Shown piece after piece: positions 31,889-39,566 of a stretch of DNA of 64,000 nt. The position numbers and the translations under genes were made by a program. Source of the stretch: Anaerolineaceae bacterium. Lineage in GTDB: Bacteria; Chloroflexota; Anaerolineae; Anaerolineales; Anaerolineaceae. The notes under the pieces were generated by a model. It worked only from the letters and a program-made list of their open reading frames with translations, did no database searches and was not told the origin of the DNA. Each line of letters starts with the position of its first letter. Position 1 is the first letter of the stretch. Where the stretch lies: contig JAENZI010000001.1 of assembly GCA_016841365.1 (NCBI GenBank), positions 248,001 to 312,000 on the forward strand, written 5' to 3'.

Positions 31889-34102
31889 AGACAACTGGCT
31901 GAGATCGGTGTGCACTTTTTCAGTCAATGTTTCTTCGTCCAGCCCCCAGGCTTCCAGCACAATGCCTGCCGCCCGCAAGAGCAAGCGCTGATAGCGTGCA
32001 ACATCCACGCTGCGCGGGTTAGGTTTCTGGGGCCTATCCCAGGCGAAAACGCCGGGTTTGCCCAGCGTGTAGAGGAAAGGCACGCGCTGCCCGGGGCGCA
32101 AGTCTTTGCCGGCGGCTTTGAGTTGCATCACCGCCCGGGCCGCGGGGGAGGGTGTGCGGTAGGCTTCCAGTTTGCGCCCCAGCCGCTGACGCACAAGCAG
32201 TTCTGAAAGGCCAATATCGCCCTGGTGCAGCGCCCTGATGCGCTTTTGCAGATACGCCACCGCGTCGGGCAGTGCTGTTTCGGGATTCTCTTTGCTGGCG
32301 AGCAATTCCAACAGGTGCATCTGTGTTTCGGCTACAAACGGCGTGCTGTCACACCGCCGGGCGTCTATCCCGCGGACCTTGATTGAACCGTCCTGAAAAA
32401 CGCCAAAATAGCGGTTAGCCACCGGACGCTGTTTGTTTTGGCGCGAGCCGACGAACACCACCCAGCGGTAGATACCGTCCAGTGAGATGGGCAGGCCGGT
32501 CCTTTCCTGAATTTCGAGCAGCAGGGGGTTGATGTCTTTCGGTTGTGTATTGTCGGGGTGCTGCACCCATAAGCCATCCACATAAAGCTGAATGACCTTA
32601 TAGCCCATATCTTCCGCGGCTTCTTTGGCACGCAGCAGCGCCTCACGCCCATACGCGGTGACGGCCTGGTGCGCTTCGATCCGGCCGAAGCGGGCATTTT
32701 TATAGCCCAGATAGCCGAAACAGGTCACCAGCAGCCACTTGAGCGCGGAAGCCCGACGTTTAAAATTTTTGCGGAAGGGGTCCCAGTGGGGTGTGCAGGC
32801 CAGGTGCTTTTTCATCTCCACCCGTTTTTCCAGCAAGGGGCGCAGCGCCTTGGGGATCAGCCCGTCTTGACTGGTGTCGATCGCCAACCCCAGTGCTGGC
32901 ACAATATTGTCAGTGTCGGGCTGGGTGAGGATCGTCTCGGGGGAGATGTTGAAGTGGACCATGATTGCGGGGTAGAGCGAAACAAAATCGATCTCTGCCA
33001 CATTTTTGTGCACGCCAATCTGCGGCTGGTAAACCAGCCCGCCCTGGTCAGCGGTGAACAGGTCTGCCGCGGGTTTGAGCATTTCAGCCTGCTGTTTTTG
33101 CCAGGGCACGAGAATACCCTCGCGCAGGGCGGTCAGCATCTCAATGGATGAGATGCCTGTGCCGGGTGAAACGCGGGAGGAGGTTTGCAGGGGCAGTGAA
33201 GTCACCCGGCTGACCTCGATGGTGCCGTCCAGTTCATAATCTTTCCAGAGCACAGCGTTCTGCCGGTCGATGTGACAGCGCCCAAACAGGTGAATTTGCT
33301 GGCCGCGGAAGACAATCTGGCCATATGAAAAATAGGTGCGTTCTTCATGCCATGCCACACCGCGCCCCGCTTCACGGTTCAGCCCCAGCGGGATATGGTG
33401 CTTTTCGGACTGTTGGAGCAGTTTTGGCAGCAGCCAGGTGTCACCGTAATCGGTGAGCAGCACATCGGGGTCGTGGCGCTGGATCAGGGCGCGCAGGTTG
33501 ACCAGCAGCGGGCGCCAGGTTTGCAGGCTGAGTTGGTATTGATTGCCCTCCATGCTGATATTGAGATAGTGGGGGCGGGCGTGGTGCGGGGGCACATCCG
33601 GCGCCAACGTCATGGTGCGTAAGGGGATGGGGGTTGGTTTCAGCGTCCAGGCATCCTCAAGCACATCAATTTCTTTAAGCTGGCCAGTTTCGTCTGCCAT
33701 GACCTGGCAATGCGCCAGCGGGAAAGCGCCTGTTTCGGCTGCAAAACGCAGCGCGATGTGCAGGTCTGCATCGGCATATTCAAGGTGCGGGAACTCGGCG
33801 GCTGTTTGGCTGAAGACTTTACGCGCCTCGTAGGGGTTTTGCACGGTGATTCCCAACGCGGTGACCGATTGACGTTTGAAGACGTCCATCCGCTGTGTGC
33901 GGCTCAGGCTGATCTCGGTAGGGCGGCGGTTGAGATGCTGCCAGAGCGCTCTTAACTCAGCATCACTTCCCAGGGCGTAAAAGGTGACCGGGAAATGCCG
34001 CGTCAGGCGGTGGCGCGCACCTGACTCATCGATGAAATACAACACCAGGCCTTCGCGCGGGTCTTCGAAAAGATCGAGCAGCCAGCCGGCAAACTCAAGC
34101 AT
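31796..34102 (-). CDS. B-family DNA polymerase of the PolB2 type with altered motif C
   Basis: A 768-residue B-family polymerase. Motif A DFVSLYPAIM (Asp372) and a motif B-like segment KWLLVTCFGYLGYKNARFG (Lys455 onward) are clear. Motif C reads YVDGLWV (507-513): the first Asp (509) is kept but the second catalytic Asp of the usual DTD is Leu511. The exonuclease part (about 165-300) also lacks a clear DxE motif. Altered catalytic motifs are known for the PolB2 group, whose archaeal members (Dpo2) are linked to damage tolerance. The C-terminal tail has QLSLPI (736-741), like the clamp-binding hexapeptide of Hda. It is third in an operon with a small protein (8-base overlap) and a RecA-like protein, preceded by an SOS-box-like site. 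Its 3' end overlaps the exonuclease gene by 93 bases. Confidence 0.82.
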   Translation of the reverse strand: MLEFAGWLLDLFEDPREGLVLYFIDESGARHRLTRHFPVTFYALGSDAELRALWQHLNRRPTEISLSRTQRMDVFKRQSVTALGITVQNPYEARKVFSQTAAEFPHLEYADADLHIALRFAAETGAFPLAHCQVMADETGQLKEIDVLEDAWTLKPTPIPLRTMTLAPDVPPHHARPHYLNISMEGNQYQLSLQTWRPLLVNLRALIQRHDPDVLLTDYGDTWLLPKLLQQSEKHHIPLGLNREAGRGVAWHEERTYFSYGQIVFRGQQIHLFGRCHIDRQNAVLWKDYELDGTIEVSRVTSLPLQTSSRVSPGTGISSIEMLTALREGILVPWQKQQAEMLKPAADLFTADQGGLVYQPQIGVHKNVAEIDFVSLYPAIMVHFNISPETILTQPDTDNIVPALGLAIDTSQDGLIPKALRPLLEKRVEMKKHLACTPHWDPFRKNFKRRASALKWLLVTCFGYLGYKNARFGRIEAHQAVTAYGREALLRAKEAAEDMGYKVIQLYVDGLWVQHPDNTQPKDINPLLLEIQERTGLPISLDGIYRWVVFVGSRQNKQRPVANRYFGVFQDGSIKVRGIDARRCDSTPFVAETQMHLLELLASKENPETALPDAVAYLQKRIRALHQGDIGLSELLVRQRLGRKLEAYRTPSPAARAVMQLKAAGKDLRPGQRVPFLYTLGKPGVFAWDRPQKPNPRSVDVARYQRLLLRAAGIVLEAWGLDEETLTEKVHTDLSQLSLPIPPKQHPGKHRRNIPGVVNPAVNRALKG

Positions 34103-34358
34103 GCATTTCCTGTAATGCTTCGATGATCTTACGCAGACGTGTGACCTCTTTATGCTCTTCGAGCAGCATAGCCATCAGGAAGGTTTCGAAGGGCAGGGCA
34201 TGGGCGGCATAGGCTGCGGCAGAAATGTGTTTTTGCGCGGCCGTGAACAGGTCGTCAAAAGCAAGCTGATCGCTTCGGCGCAGGGCACGCCGGAAGCGCG
34301 CCAGCGAGGCCTCTTCGTTGAGCATGAGTTGTGTTGCGGAAGGAAGTGTGCGTCCCAT
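34095..34358 (-). CDS. 87-residue helical protein of the polymerase operon
   Basis: An almost wholly helical, charged protein (RFRRALRRSDQLAF and LEEHKEVTRLRKIIEAL). No known domain is recognised. AAGGAGAACC precedes the ATG. Its end overlaps the PolB start by eight bases and it begins 38 bases after the RecA-like gene, so it belongs to the same operon and may be an accessory subunit bridging the other two proteins. Confidence 0.72.
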   Translation of the reverse strand: MGRTLPSATQLMLNEEASLARFRRALRRSDQLAFDDLFTAAQKHISAAAYAAHALPFETFLMAMLLEEHKEVTRLRKIIEALQEMHA

Positions 34359-34396
34359 AAGGGTTCTCCTTGTGTTTGTTTGGTGATTGGATACGG

Positions 34397-34945
34397 TTAA
34401 AATAACGGTAATTGGTGCTCAGGTAAGGTGGGTGTTTCAAGCTCCCAGATGTCGTGCGCGGTTGAAAGCAGCGGCGTGAGAAGCTGCTCGTTTTCTTCAG
34501 CAGCGGTCGTGCGCGTGCGCGCCCAGACGGCAACAGGGGCATGTTCACTGAGTCGCCTGAGCAGCCCCAGGCTGTTTTCGAGCAGGCGCTGGCGTTTGGA
34601 AAAATTGACGTTCTCATCCAGGAAAGTTGAGAGCATATCCAGGATGATGATGGGCGTGCCATCTCTTGGCAGTTCCGCCAGCATGGCAACCATCTGGTAG
34701 CAGGTGAAGGCGCGTGAGAGCCAGATCTGTTTCAACGCGGCCTGCACATGATGGGTTTGCCGCCGGAGTTCACGAGCGAGGGTATAGCCGTCAAAGCAAT
34801 TGCCGCCGTCAACCACGATCACCCGCCCGCGCAGTGCCAGGGCGGCTAACATTGACATTAAGCTGTGACGGACTCCTTTGGGGGCAACGACCAGCGAAAT
34901 CTTGCCCGTTTTAGGGAGCGGGAAAGGGGTAATGTGTTGTTCCAT
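34397..34945 (-). CDS. RecA/RadB-like protein without a Walker A motif (ImuA-like role suggested)
   Basis: A 182-residue RecA-fold protein. ISLVVAPKGVRHSLM stands where Walker A should be but lacks GKT, so ATP binding is doubtful. VIVVDGGNCFDGY, SRAFTCYQMV (like the RAF segment of RadA/RadB) and Walker B-like PIIILDMLSTF follow. The chain ends exactly in QLPLF, which fits the sliding-clamp binding pentapeptide QL(S/D)LF. Size, missing ATPase motif and neighbouring polymerase recall ImuA and SulA-like partners of mutagenic polymerases. The promoter holds TATACT and a GAAC-N4-GTGC site. Family placement is by motif only. Confidence 0.65.
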   Translation of the reverse strand: MEQHITPFPLPKTGKISLVVAPKGVRHSLMSMLAALALRGRVIVVDGGNCFDGYTLARELRRQTHHVQAALKQIWLSRAFTCYQMVAMLAELPRDGTPIIILDMLSTFLDENVNFSKRQRLLENSLGLLRRLSEHAPVAVWARTRTTAAEENEQLLTPLLSTAHDIWELETPTLPEHQLPLF

Positions 34946-34958
34946 GCCTGTATGTTAC

Positions 34959-34977
34959 AGTATAGAACAAATGTGCG
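34959..34977 (-). promoter_or_regulatory. SOS-box-like operator with -10 box, RecA-like/PolB2 operon
   Basis: Plus-strand AGTATAGAACAAATGTGCG. AGTATA (34959-34964) is TATACT, the -10 box, on the minus strand; GAAC-AAAT-GTGC (34965-34976) directly upstream is one base from GAAC-N4-GTTC. Sixteen bases, including the -10, are shared with the site at 40736-40753 apart from one change. The 5' leader would be only about six bases. Confidence 0.6.
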
Positions 34978-35028
34978 ATATGGTGAATCGGGGTTAAAAA
35001 GGGGTCAAAAAGGGGTTAATCGGAAGGG

Positions 35029-35439
35029 TTAATCTTCGGTCCACTCGCTGAAGTCCCAATCTGCTAAGGCCTGGCGCAGTTCAGCCTTGCTGTGCAGGTC
35101 AAAACGATGGAGCAGGTTGCGCATGTGGGCTTTGACGGTCTGGGGGGAGATCTGCAGGCGGGCTGCGATCTGGCGGTTGGTGAAGTTGAGGCAGGCCAGC
35201 GCGGCAACCTGTTGTTGACGTGGTGTCAAGGCTCGCCAGCGCTCCAGGTGTGTTTCCGCCACCTGGCGGTCAACCAGGGCGCTTTCCAATAAGTCCTGGG
35301 CAGCCTCTTGCAGGGAGGCATCCGCGCTGGCAGCGATTTGCGCCAGGTATTGCGCATGAGCCGGGTTCAGTTCCAATACCAGTAACTGGGTGCGTTCCGC
35401 GGGGTTGATCCAATGTAAAAATTGTTTGAGCAGTGTCAT
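35029..35439 (-). CDS. LuxR-type helix-turn-helix regulator
   Basis: A 136-residue protein. The C-terminal part is a LuxR/GerE DNA-binding domain: LTPRQQQVAALACLNFTNRQ, then IAARLQISPQTVKAHMRNLL. The N-terminal 60 residues are helical and contain no receiver or sensor domain I recognise. The gene's promoter contains a perfect GAAC-N4-GTTC palindrome overlapping the -10 box and the start codon lies six bases after it, implying a leaderless mRNA under damage control. It sits 84 bases upstream of the RecA-like gene, in the same direction. Its targets are unknown. Confidence 0.8.
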   Translation of the reverse strand: MTLLKQFLHWINPAERTQLLVLELNPAHAQYLAQIAASADASLQEAAQDLLESALVDRQVAETHLERWRALTPRQQQVAALACLNFTNRQIAARLQISPQTVKAHMRNLLHRFDLHSKAELRQALADWDFSEWTED

Positions 35440-35445
35440 AACATT

Positions 35446-35470
35446 AGTATAATAGAACTTGTGTTCTATT
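35446..35470 (-). promoter_or_regulatory. Perfect SOS-box-like palindrome with overlapping -10 box
   Basis: AATAGAACTTGTGTTCTATT (35451-35470) is a perfect 8-4-8 inverted repeat with the GAAC-N4-GTTC core of Gram-positive-type LexA boxes. The minus-strand -10 TATACT (35446-35451) touches it, and the regulator's ATG follows after six bases. Confidence 0.72.
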
Positions 35471-35496
35471 ACAAGAGGGAGTTTTCTTCTCAGCGT

Positions 35497-35526
35497 TTGA
35501 CTTAAAACTTAAAAAACGGATATAAT
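35497..35526 (+). promoter_or_regulatory. Promoter of the RSH unit
   Basis: TTGACT (35497-35502), an 18-base spacer and TATAAT (35521-35526). Transcription would begin near 35533. Confidence 0.65.
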
Positions 35527-35544
35527 TTGAATTTATAGGATTGA

Positions 35545-35667
35545 GTGGCTTCGAATCAGTATTACGCCGAAAAATCACTGGAAGCCATGAATCAAGCTAT
35601 CGTTTTGAATCCTTCTAAGTCCGGTTTGTTAATTGCGCCTTTGATCAAGGACTTGTTCTATGGTTAA
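35545..35667 (+). CDS. Possible 40-residue leader protein coupled to the RSH gene
   Basis: A short frame with a GTG start preceded by AGGATTGA, about 12 bases after the predicted transcription start. It encodes ASNQYYAEKSLEAMNQAIVL then NPSKSGLLIAPLIKDLFYG, with the look of one TPR-like helical pair. Its TAA overlaps the RSH start region (ATG at 35660), so ribosomes ending here could restart on the RSH gene. It may be a leader peptide controlling RSH translation or a small partner protein. The reading is uncertain because it rests on one frame and context. Confidence 0.42.
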   Translation: MASNQYYAEKSLEAMNQAIVLNPSKSGLLIAPLIKDLFYG

Positions 35668-37516
35668 TGTAGAGTATGTAAGTGAGATCCGTCCAAAGAT
35701 TGCGGATGAATTCAATCTTACAGGGGATTTTAAACCGCGAACCTCCGCTATTGCCAAAGCCTATGACCTCGGTAAGGAATTGCATCGGGGCCAGGTGAGG
35801 ATGAGCGGCGAGCCCTATTTTGAGACGCATTGCGTTTGGATTGCTGATTTCATTGACCGGTTGGTTCAAAATGAAGCCTGGACCATTGCAGCACTGCTGC
35901 ATGATGCTGTTGAGGATCAGGGTGAAAGCCTTGAGCAGATCCAGAGTCATTTCCCAGGCCTTTTAGGCCGTCATGTTGCTTACCTGGTGGATGGGGTCAC
36001 CAAAATGAGCAACCCTCGAGACGGCCGCTCTCGAGAACTTGAAACGCTCCGGAAGATCGCAAGATTTCGCGACCCCGGGGTTTTTCTTATTAAGCTGGCT
36101 GATAAAAGCCATAATATCATGACGCTTGAACACATGCCGCCCCAGAAGCAGCAGCAAAAAGCGACAGAAGCGATTCGCGCCTATGGAAAGCTGGCAGGGA
36201 TCTTGAATTGTTACCGCTGGCGCAGGTGGCTGGAAGATATGGCGTTTCCTTATTCCGAACCGGATGCCTATCAGTTCGTGCGCCCGAAAATTGATGCAGA
36301 CCCACGGCTCGATGTGGGTTTTATCAATGGTATGTTAACCCGGCTGGCTGAGGTAATGGAAAAGGAGGGTTTACCTGGAGAGCTACGCATCATCGTCAAT
36401 GGTTATTGGCAGGCATGGCAAAAACTAAGCCGAATGGCACGCGACCGCCGGACGTCGTTGGATAACTTCTCGGCGGTTAATGACATTGTCAGTTTCAGGA
36501 TGATCGTTGATGAGACGAGCGTGGAAGGTGTTTATCGTTTACTCTCCCGAGTCAACCGAATGTTCAGCCGGAATTTGGACCACGGCCGCTTTGACGATTA
36601 CATCGCCAGTCCGCAGCGTGGTTACCGGGCGCTGCAAGTGACCGCCTGGATGCCAGACATGGGTGCCATTGAGATTGCTATTACAACTAAGGCAATGGAG
36701 GGCGAAAACTTATGGGGCGTCGTCTATGCATTGCAGCATGGCGAACCCATCACCCAATATAAACCGGTTCAAATCTTCACGCCCACCGGCGGTACCCGGT
36801 TCCTACCGGATGGCTCAACAGTGCTGGATGCGGTGGCTTCTATCCAGGATTATCTGCTTGATAAAATTAACCGGGTGGAGATTAACGGTATCCCGCGGGC
36901 GTTAAATGCACCGGTCAACCCCGGGGATGTGGTCAGGGTTGTGACCCAGGGTAAACGTATGGTTCCTTCGGAAGATTGGCTGGGCTTCTGTAATCTTTCG
37001 ACAGCCCGTCTGTTGCGCTCTGTTTTGGTGACTGTCGCGCTCAAACAAAAGGCTGAAGAAGGGCGAAAGATGATCCGTCCGATCCTGGTCAAACGCGGGA
37101 TTGTCGATCTGGAGGATGTGCAGGTGCAAGAACGGGTGAAATTTGAGAACCTGCTGAGTGCGTTAGCCGCTGCCAGCCTGGATGATTTGTATTCCGCATT
37201 GGGCGGCGGGACGATTTTAATCAAGGATTTTGAAGAAGCCTTAGATGAGGTCGGGATCATGCGTGAGGTCTTGGAATGGACGACCATCAATTTGATCGGC
37301 CCTGAAAACACAAACCGGCCGGGTGTTTTGTCTCATCTGGCTGGCGTGGTATCAAAATTTGGGGGCAATATCATCCGCACAGTCAATAATACATTCAATG
37401 ACGGTTCTTTTACGCTGCGCTGGGTGATCAAAGGACTGGAGCCTGAGAAGAAGGATGACCTTAGGAATGCCTTCTTAAATTGTGATATCGCACTGACTCA
37501 TGTCGAGATTGTTTAA
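35660..37516 (+). CDS. RSH-family (p)ppGpp enzyme with intact HD and degenerate synthetase domain
   Basis: A 618-residue Rel/SpoT homologue. The HD hydrolase domain (about 20-170) is intact: HRGQ, ALLHDAVEDQ and LADKSHNI. The synthetase domain (about 215-335) is recognisable but altered: GRFDDYIASPQRGYRALQ replaces the usual FKDYI..P..NGYQSLH, and EIAITT replaces EVQIRT. A TGS domain (about 375-435) and a C-terminal ACT domain (NRPGVLSHLAGVVSKFGGNI) follow. The pattern suggests a hydrolase-dominant enzyme that removes (p)ppGpp, as in SpoT. No ribosome binding site is evident just upstream; translation may depend on the overlapping small frame. Confidence 0.85.
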   Translation: MVNVEYVSEIRPKIADEFNLTGDFKPRTSAIAKAYDLGKELHRGQVRMSGEPYFETHCVWIADFIDRLVQNEAWTIAALLHDAVEDQGESLEQIQSHFPGLLGRHVAYLVDGVTKMSNPRDGRSRELETLRKIARFRDPGVFLIKLADKSHNIMTLEHMPPQKQQQKATEAIRAYGKLAGILNCYRWRRWLEDMAFPYSEPDAYQFVRPKIDADPRLDVGFINGMLTRLAEVMEKEGLPGELRIIVNGYWQAWQKLSRMARDRRTSLDNFSAVNDIVSFRMIVDETSVEGVYRLLSRVNRMFSRNLDHGRFDDYIASPQRGYRALQVTAWMPDMGAIEIAITTKAMEGENLWGVVYALQHGEPITQYKPVQIFTPTGGTRFLPDGSTVLDAVASIQDYLLDKINRVEINGIPRALNAPVNPGDVVRVVTQGKRMVPSEDWLGFCNLSTARLLRSVLVTVALKQKAEEGRKMIRPILVKRGIVDLEDVQVQERVKFENLLSALAAASLDDLYSALGGGTILIKDFEEALDEVGIMREVLEWTTINLIGPENTNRPGVLSHLAGVVSKFGGNIIRTVNNTFNDGSFTLRWVIKGLEPEKKDDLRNAFLNCDIALTHVEIV

Positions 37517-37556
37517 GACGATCTGCGGTTTATTAATTAATACGCCAGCGATTTAT

Positions 37557-39197
37557 TTATTCTCCCACAGCCATCAAAACAAAATTTTCTAAATCGAGCA
37601 TATACCATTGACCGCTTTCTGAGCCGATCAACAAACCATCATCCGTTCTCTCAACGATCGAAAGGGGACCGCTGTCGTCTGGTGCGAAGATCGTCATAGG
37701 CGTAATTGCCGTTGCGTCTGGAGATAAAAGAAGGGCATATAAGACGCCTTGTTGTGGTCTTTCAGGCGCTGAACCTGCGGCTACCTGGAGATAACCCTCC
37801 GCAGTAAGATCTTGCCAGGTGGTGGTGATGTTTGCAGCGTAGGGCAACCCCGCAATGGCACCTCCCTCTGTGATTCCATTTCTAAAATTCGTTGTAATTT
37901 CGTTCGAGGTGGAATTTCGAATCGGAGCGTTCTTTGGCGCTGGGTTTGTCTGGGAGATCTGAATATTTTGGTTGAGGGATTCGTAAATTTGCAGTTTGTG
38001 CTCAAGTGAGTCTGACATGACCTGGCTGAGGGAGGGCGTCTGCAGGTCTGATCTCAAGGCAGCGATGTCATTTTCAACCGGGTGCGATGTGATTTCATCA
38101 AAATTGGGTAGGAGGTCAACGCCAGGGCTGGTGATCTCATTTTGTAATATCCAGTGAATGTCGGTTTTCCAGCGTAAAATTTGGGCAGTGGATGGATACT
38201 TATTCAGTTCATCGGTGAGCTGCTGATAGGCTTGTTCGGGGGAATTGTCAGTGCCATCACACCAGGTGAATTGCTGGCAATAATCGTACTGCGTAAATAC
38301 ACCGGTGAAATCCATGCGGTGACCATGCTGACTGACGCTGTATTGGCTGAGGTAAGCCCATTGCTTGGCATGCACACCGTTTGTCAGGTAAATCAACGGC
38401 AAAGGCAGGGCGGATGGCGAGCCCCAGGAGATGAACCACACATCTTCCATTTCCCATTCAGGAAAGGCGGATGTGCCACAATTGTATGTGGGTTTGTCTT
38501 CGTAAGGACAGCCGGCGGCATCACCAAAATTGAACAAAAATGTGTTCCCGATCTCTTCAAATCCGGCGATCCAATCACGTGTCCATTCAGGGGAGTTCCA
38601 ACCCAGTTCCATATTACTGGCACCATAAAATTGCACCTGGTGGAAGATCCCTGCATTCTGAGCCCATTGATTCAAATTGGTCAACAGGTTCGCCCAGGCT
38701 TTGCCATGTGCAGTGGCTTTAGTGGTTGTGTTACAGGAAGTGGGTTTGTTGTTTGTCCCCACGCCAATCACCAAGTTTGATTCCACGTCAACCCCGGAGC
38801 AGGTGTAGTAACCCAATGCAAATTGTTTGGTTGCATTTGCAACATCAGCAATTGAGGCTGGACCGTAGCCGAACAAATCCGCCCCAAAACCGATGGTATC
38901 ATTGCAGATTGGGTAACTAAAATCCAACACTGCCACGTTGTCCTGGGCACCAGGTTCTCCAGCATCACGGGTTCCTAATTTGCATCCGAGGCTGTAAATG
39001 TAATTGCTGTCGAGAGTGGTCATATAATAGCTGGTCGCGGCCAAAGGTTGATAATCATGCCGGAACAAGGGGTAGTAATAGGTTTTGCTATCCTGGGCTT
39101 GACCCGTAGCATTGTGTGAGGCATCAAGGGGTAGAAAAATAAACCCTGCCACCAGCGCGGTGATGATCAGCGATTGAAAAATATTTCGTTTATTCAT
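37557..39197 (-). CDS. Secreted protein of unknown function, third gene of the rSAM/DUF6504 unit
   Basis: A 546-residue exported protein. The signal peptide ends near NATGQA, followed closely by TYYYPLFRHDY, a Y-x-P-L motif. The middle part is rich in Trp, Asn, Gly and Cys (for example LGYYTCSGVDV, QFYGASNMELGWNSPEWT, FGDAAGCPYEDKPTYNCG) and resembles TIM-barrel glycosidase-like proteins in texture, but no catalytic motif is certain. It starts three bases after the DUF6504 stop, with the ribosome binding site inside that gene, so it is cotranscribed with DNA-repair-type genes, which is unexpected. I cannot assign a function. Confidence 0.65.
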   Translation of the reverse strand: MNKRNIFQSLIITALVAGFIFLPLDASHNATGQAQDSKTYYYPLFRHDYQPLAATSYYMTTLDSNYIYSLGCKLGTRDAGEPGAQDNVAVLDFSYPICNDTIGFGADLFGYGPASIADVANATKQFALGYYTCSGVDVESNLVIGVGTNNKPTSCNTTTKATAHGKAWANLLTNLNQWAQNAGIFHQVQFYGASNMELGWNSPEWTRDWIAGFEEIGNTFLFNFGDAAGCPYEDKPTYNCGTSAFPEWEMEDVWFISWGSPSALPLPLIYLTNGVHAKQWAYLSQYSVSQHGHRMDFTGVFTQYDYCQQFTWCDGTDNSPEQAYQQLTDELNKYPSTAQILRWKTDIHWILQNEITSPGVDLLPNFDEITSHPVENDIAALRSDLQTPSLSQVMSDSLEHKLQIYESLNQNIQISQTNPAPKNAPIRNSTSNEITTNFRNGITEGGAIAGLPYAANITTTWQDLTAEGYLQVAAGSAPERPQQGVLYALLLSPDATAITPMTIFAPDDSGPLSIVERTDDGLLIGSESGQWYMLDLENFVLMAVGE

Positions 39198-39200
39198 CCT

Positions 39201-39566
39201 TCAACCCTCCACTTCCTCAAGCTCAGCTAATAGAAACCAATGTCCTGATCGATCCTGGGCATTCTTTGGCTCACGGTCATAATAGATCCTGAAGCATTTT
39301 TTATCTTTCGTCTGAACATCGAAATAAAATTTGCCAACACCCCAGGATCCGCGTTGACGGGCAACCTGGGCGTGCTGCGGCTGCATATTCTTAGCCATCC
39401 TCCCTCGACGGGAGAAATCCTTCCACTCTGCCAGGCAATTTATAATTAGGATGTATTGATCTTGCCAGGTGAACCCGTTGGGGCAAGGCGGTTTTTTGCT
39501 GTGCTCAGGTAGTTCGATAAATTGGACGTCAATTGGTTCGGAGATAAAATGCTTTATGGATCGCAT
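39201..39566 (-). CDS. DUF6504-like protein
   Basis: A 121-residue protein. FIELPEHSKKPPCPNGFTWQ, then NCLAEWKDFSRRGRM and RIYYDREPKNAQ, match the DUF6504 pattern, a domain often found next to or fused to Y-family polymerases and other SOS genes. It overlaps the rSAM gene end by 13 bases. Function unknown, but neighbours point to DNA damage response. Recognition is by pattern from memory. Confidence 0.6.
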   Translation of the reverse strand: MRSIKHFISEPIDVQFIELPEHSKKPPCPNGFTWQDQYILIINCLAEWKDFSRRGRMAKNMQPQHAQVARQRGSWGVGKFYFDVQTKDKKCFRIYYDREPKNAQDRSGHWFLLAELEEVEG

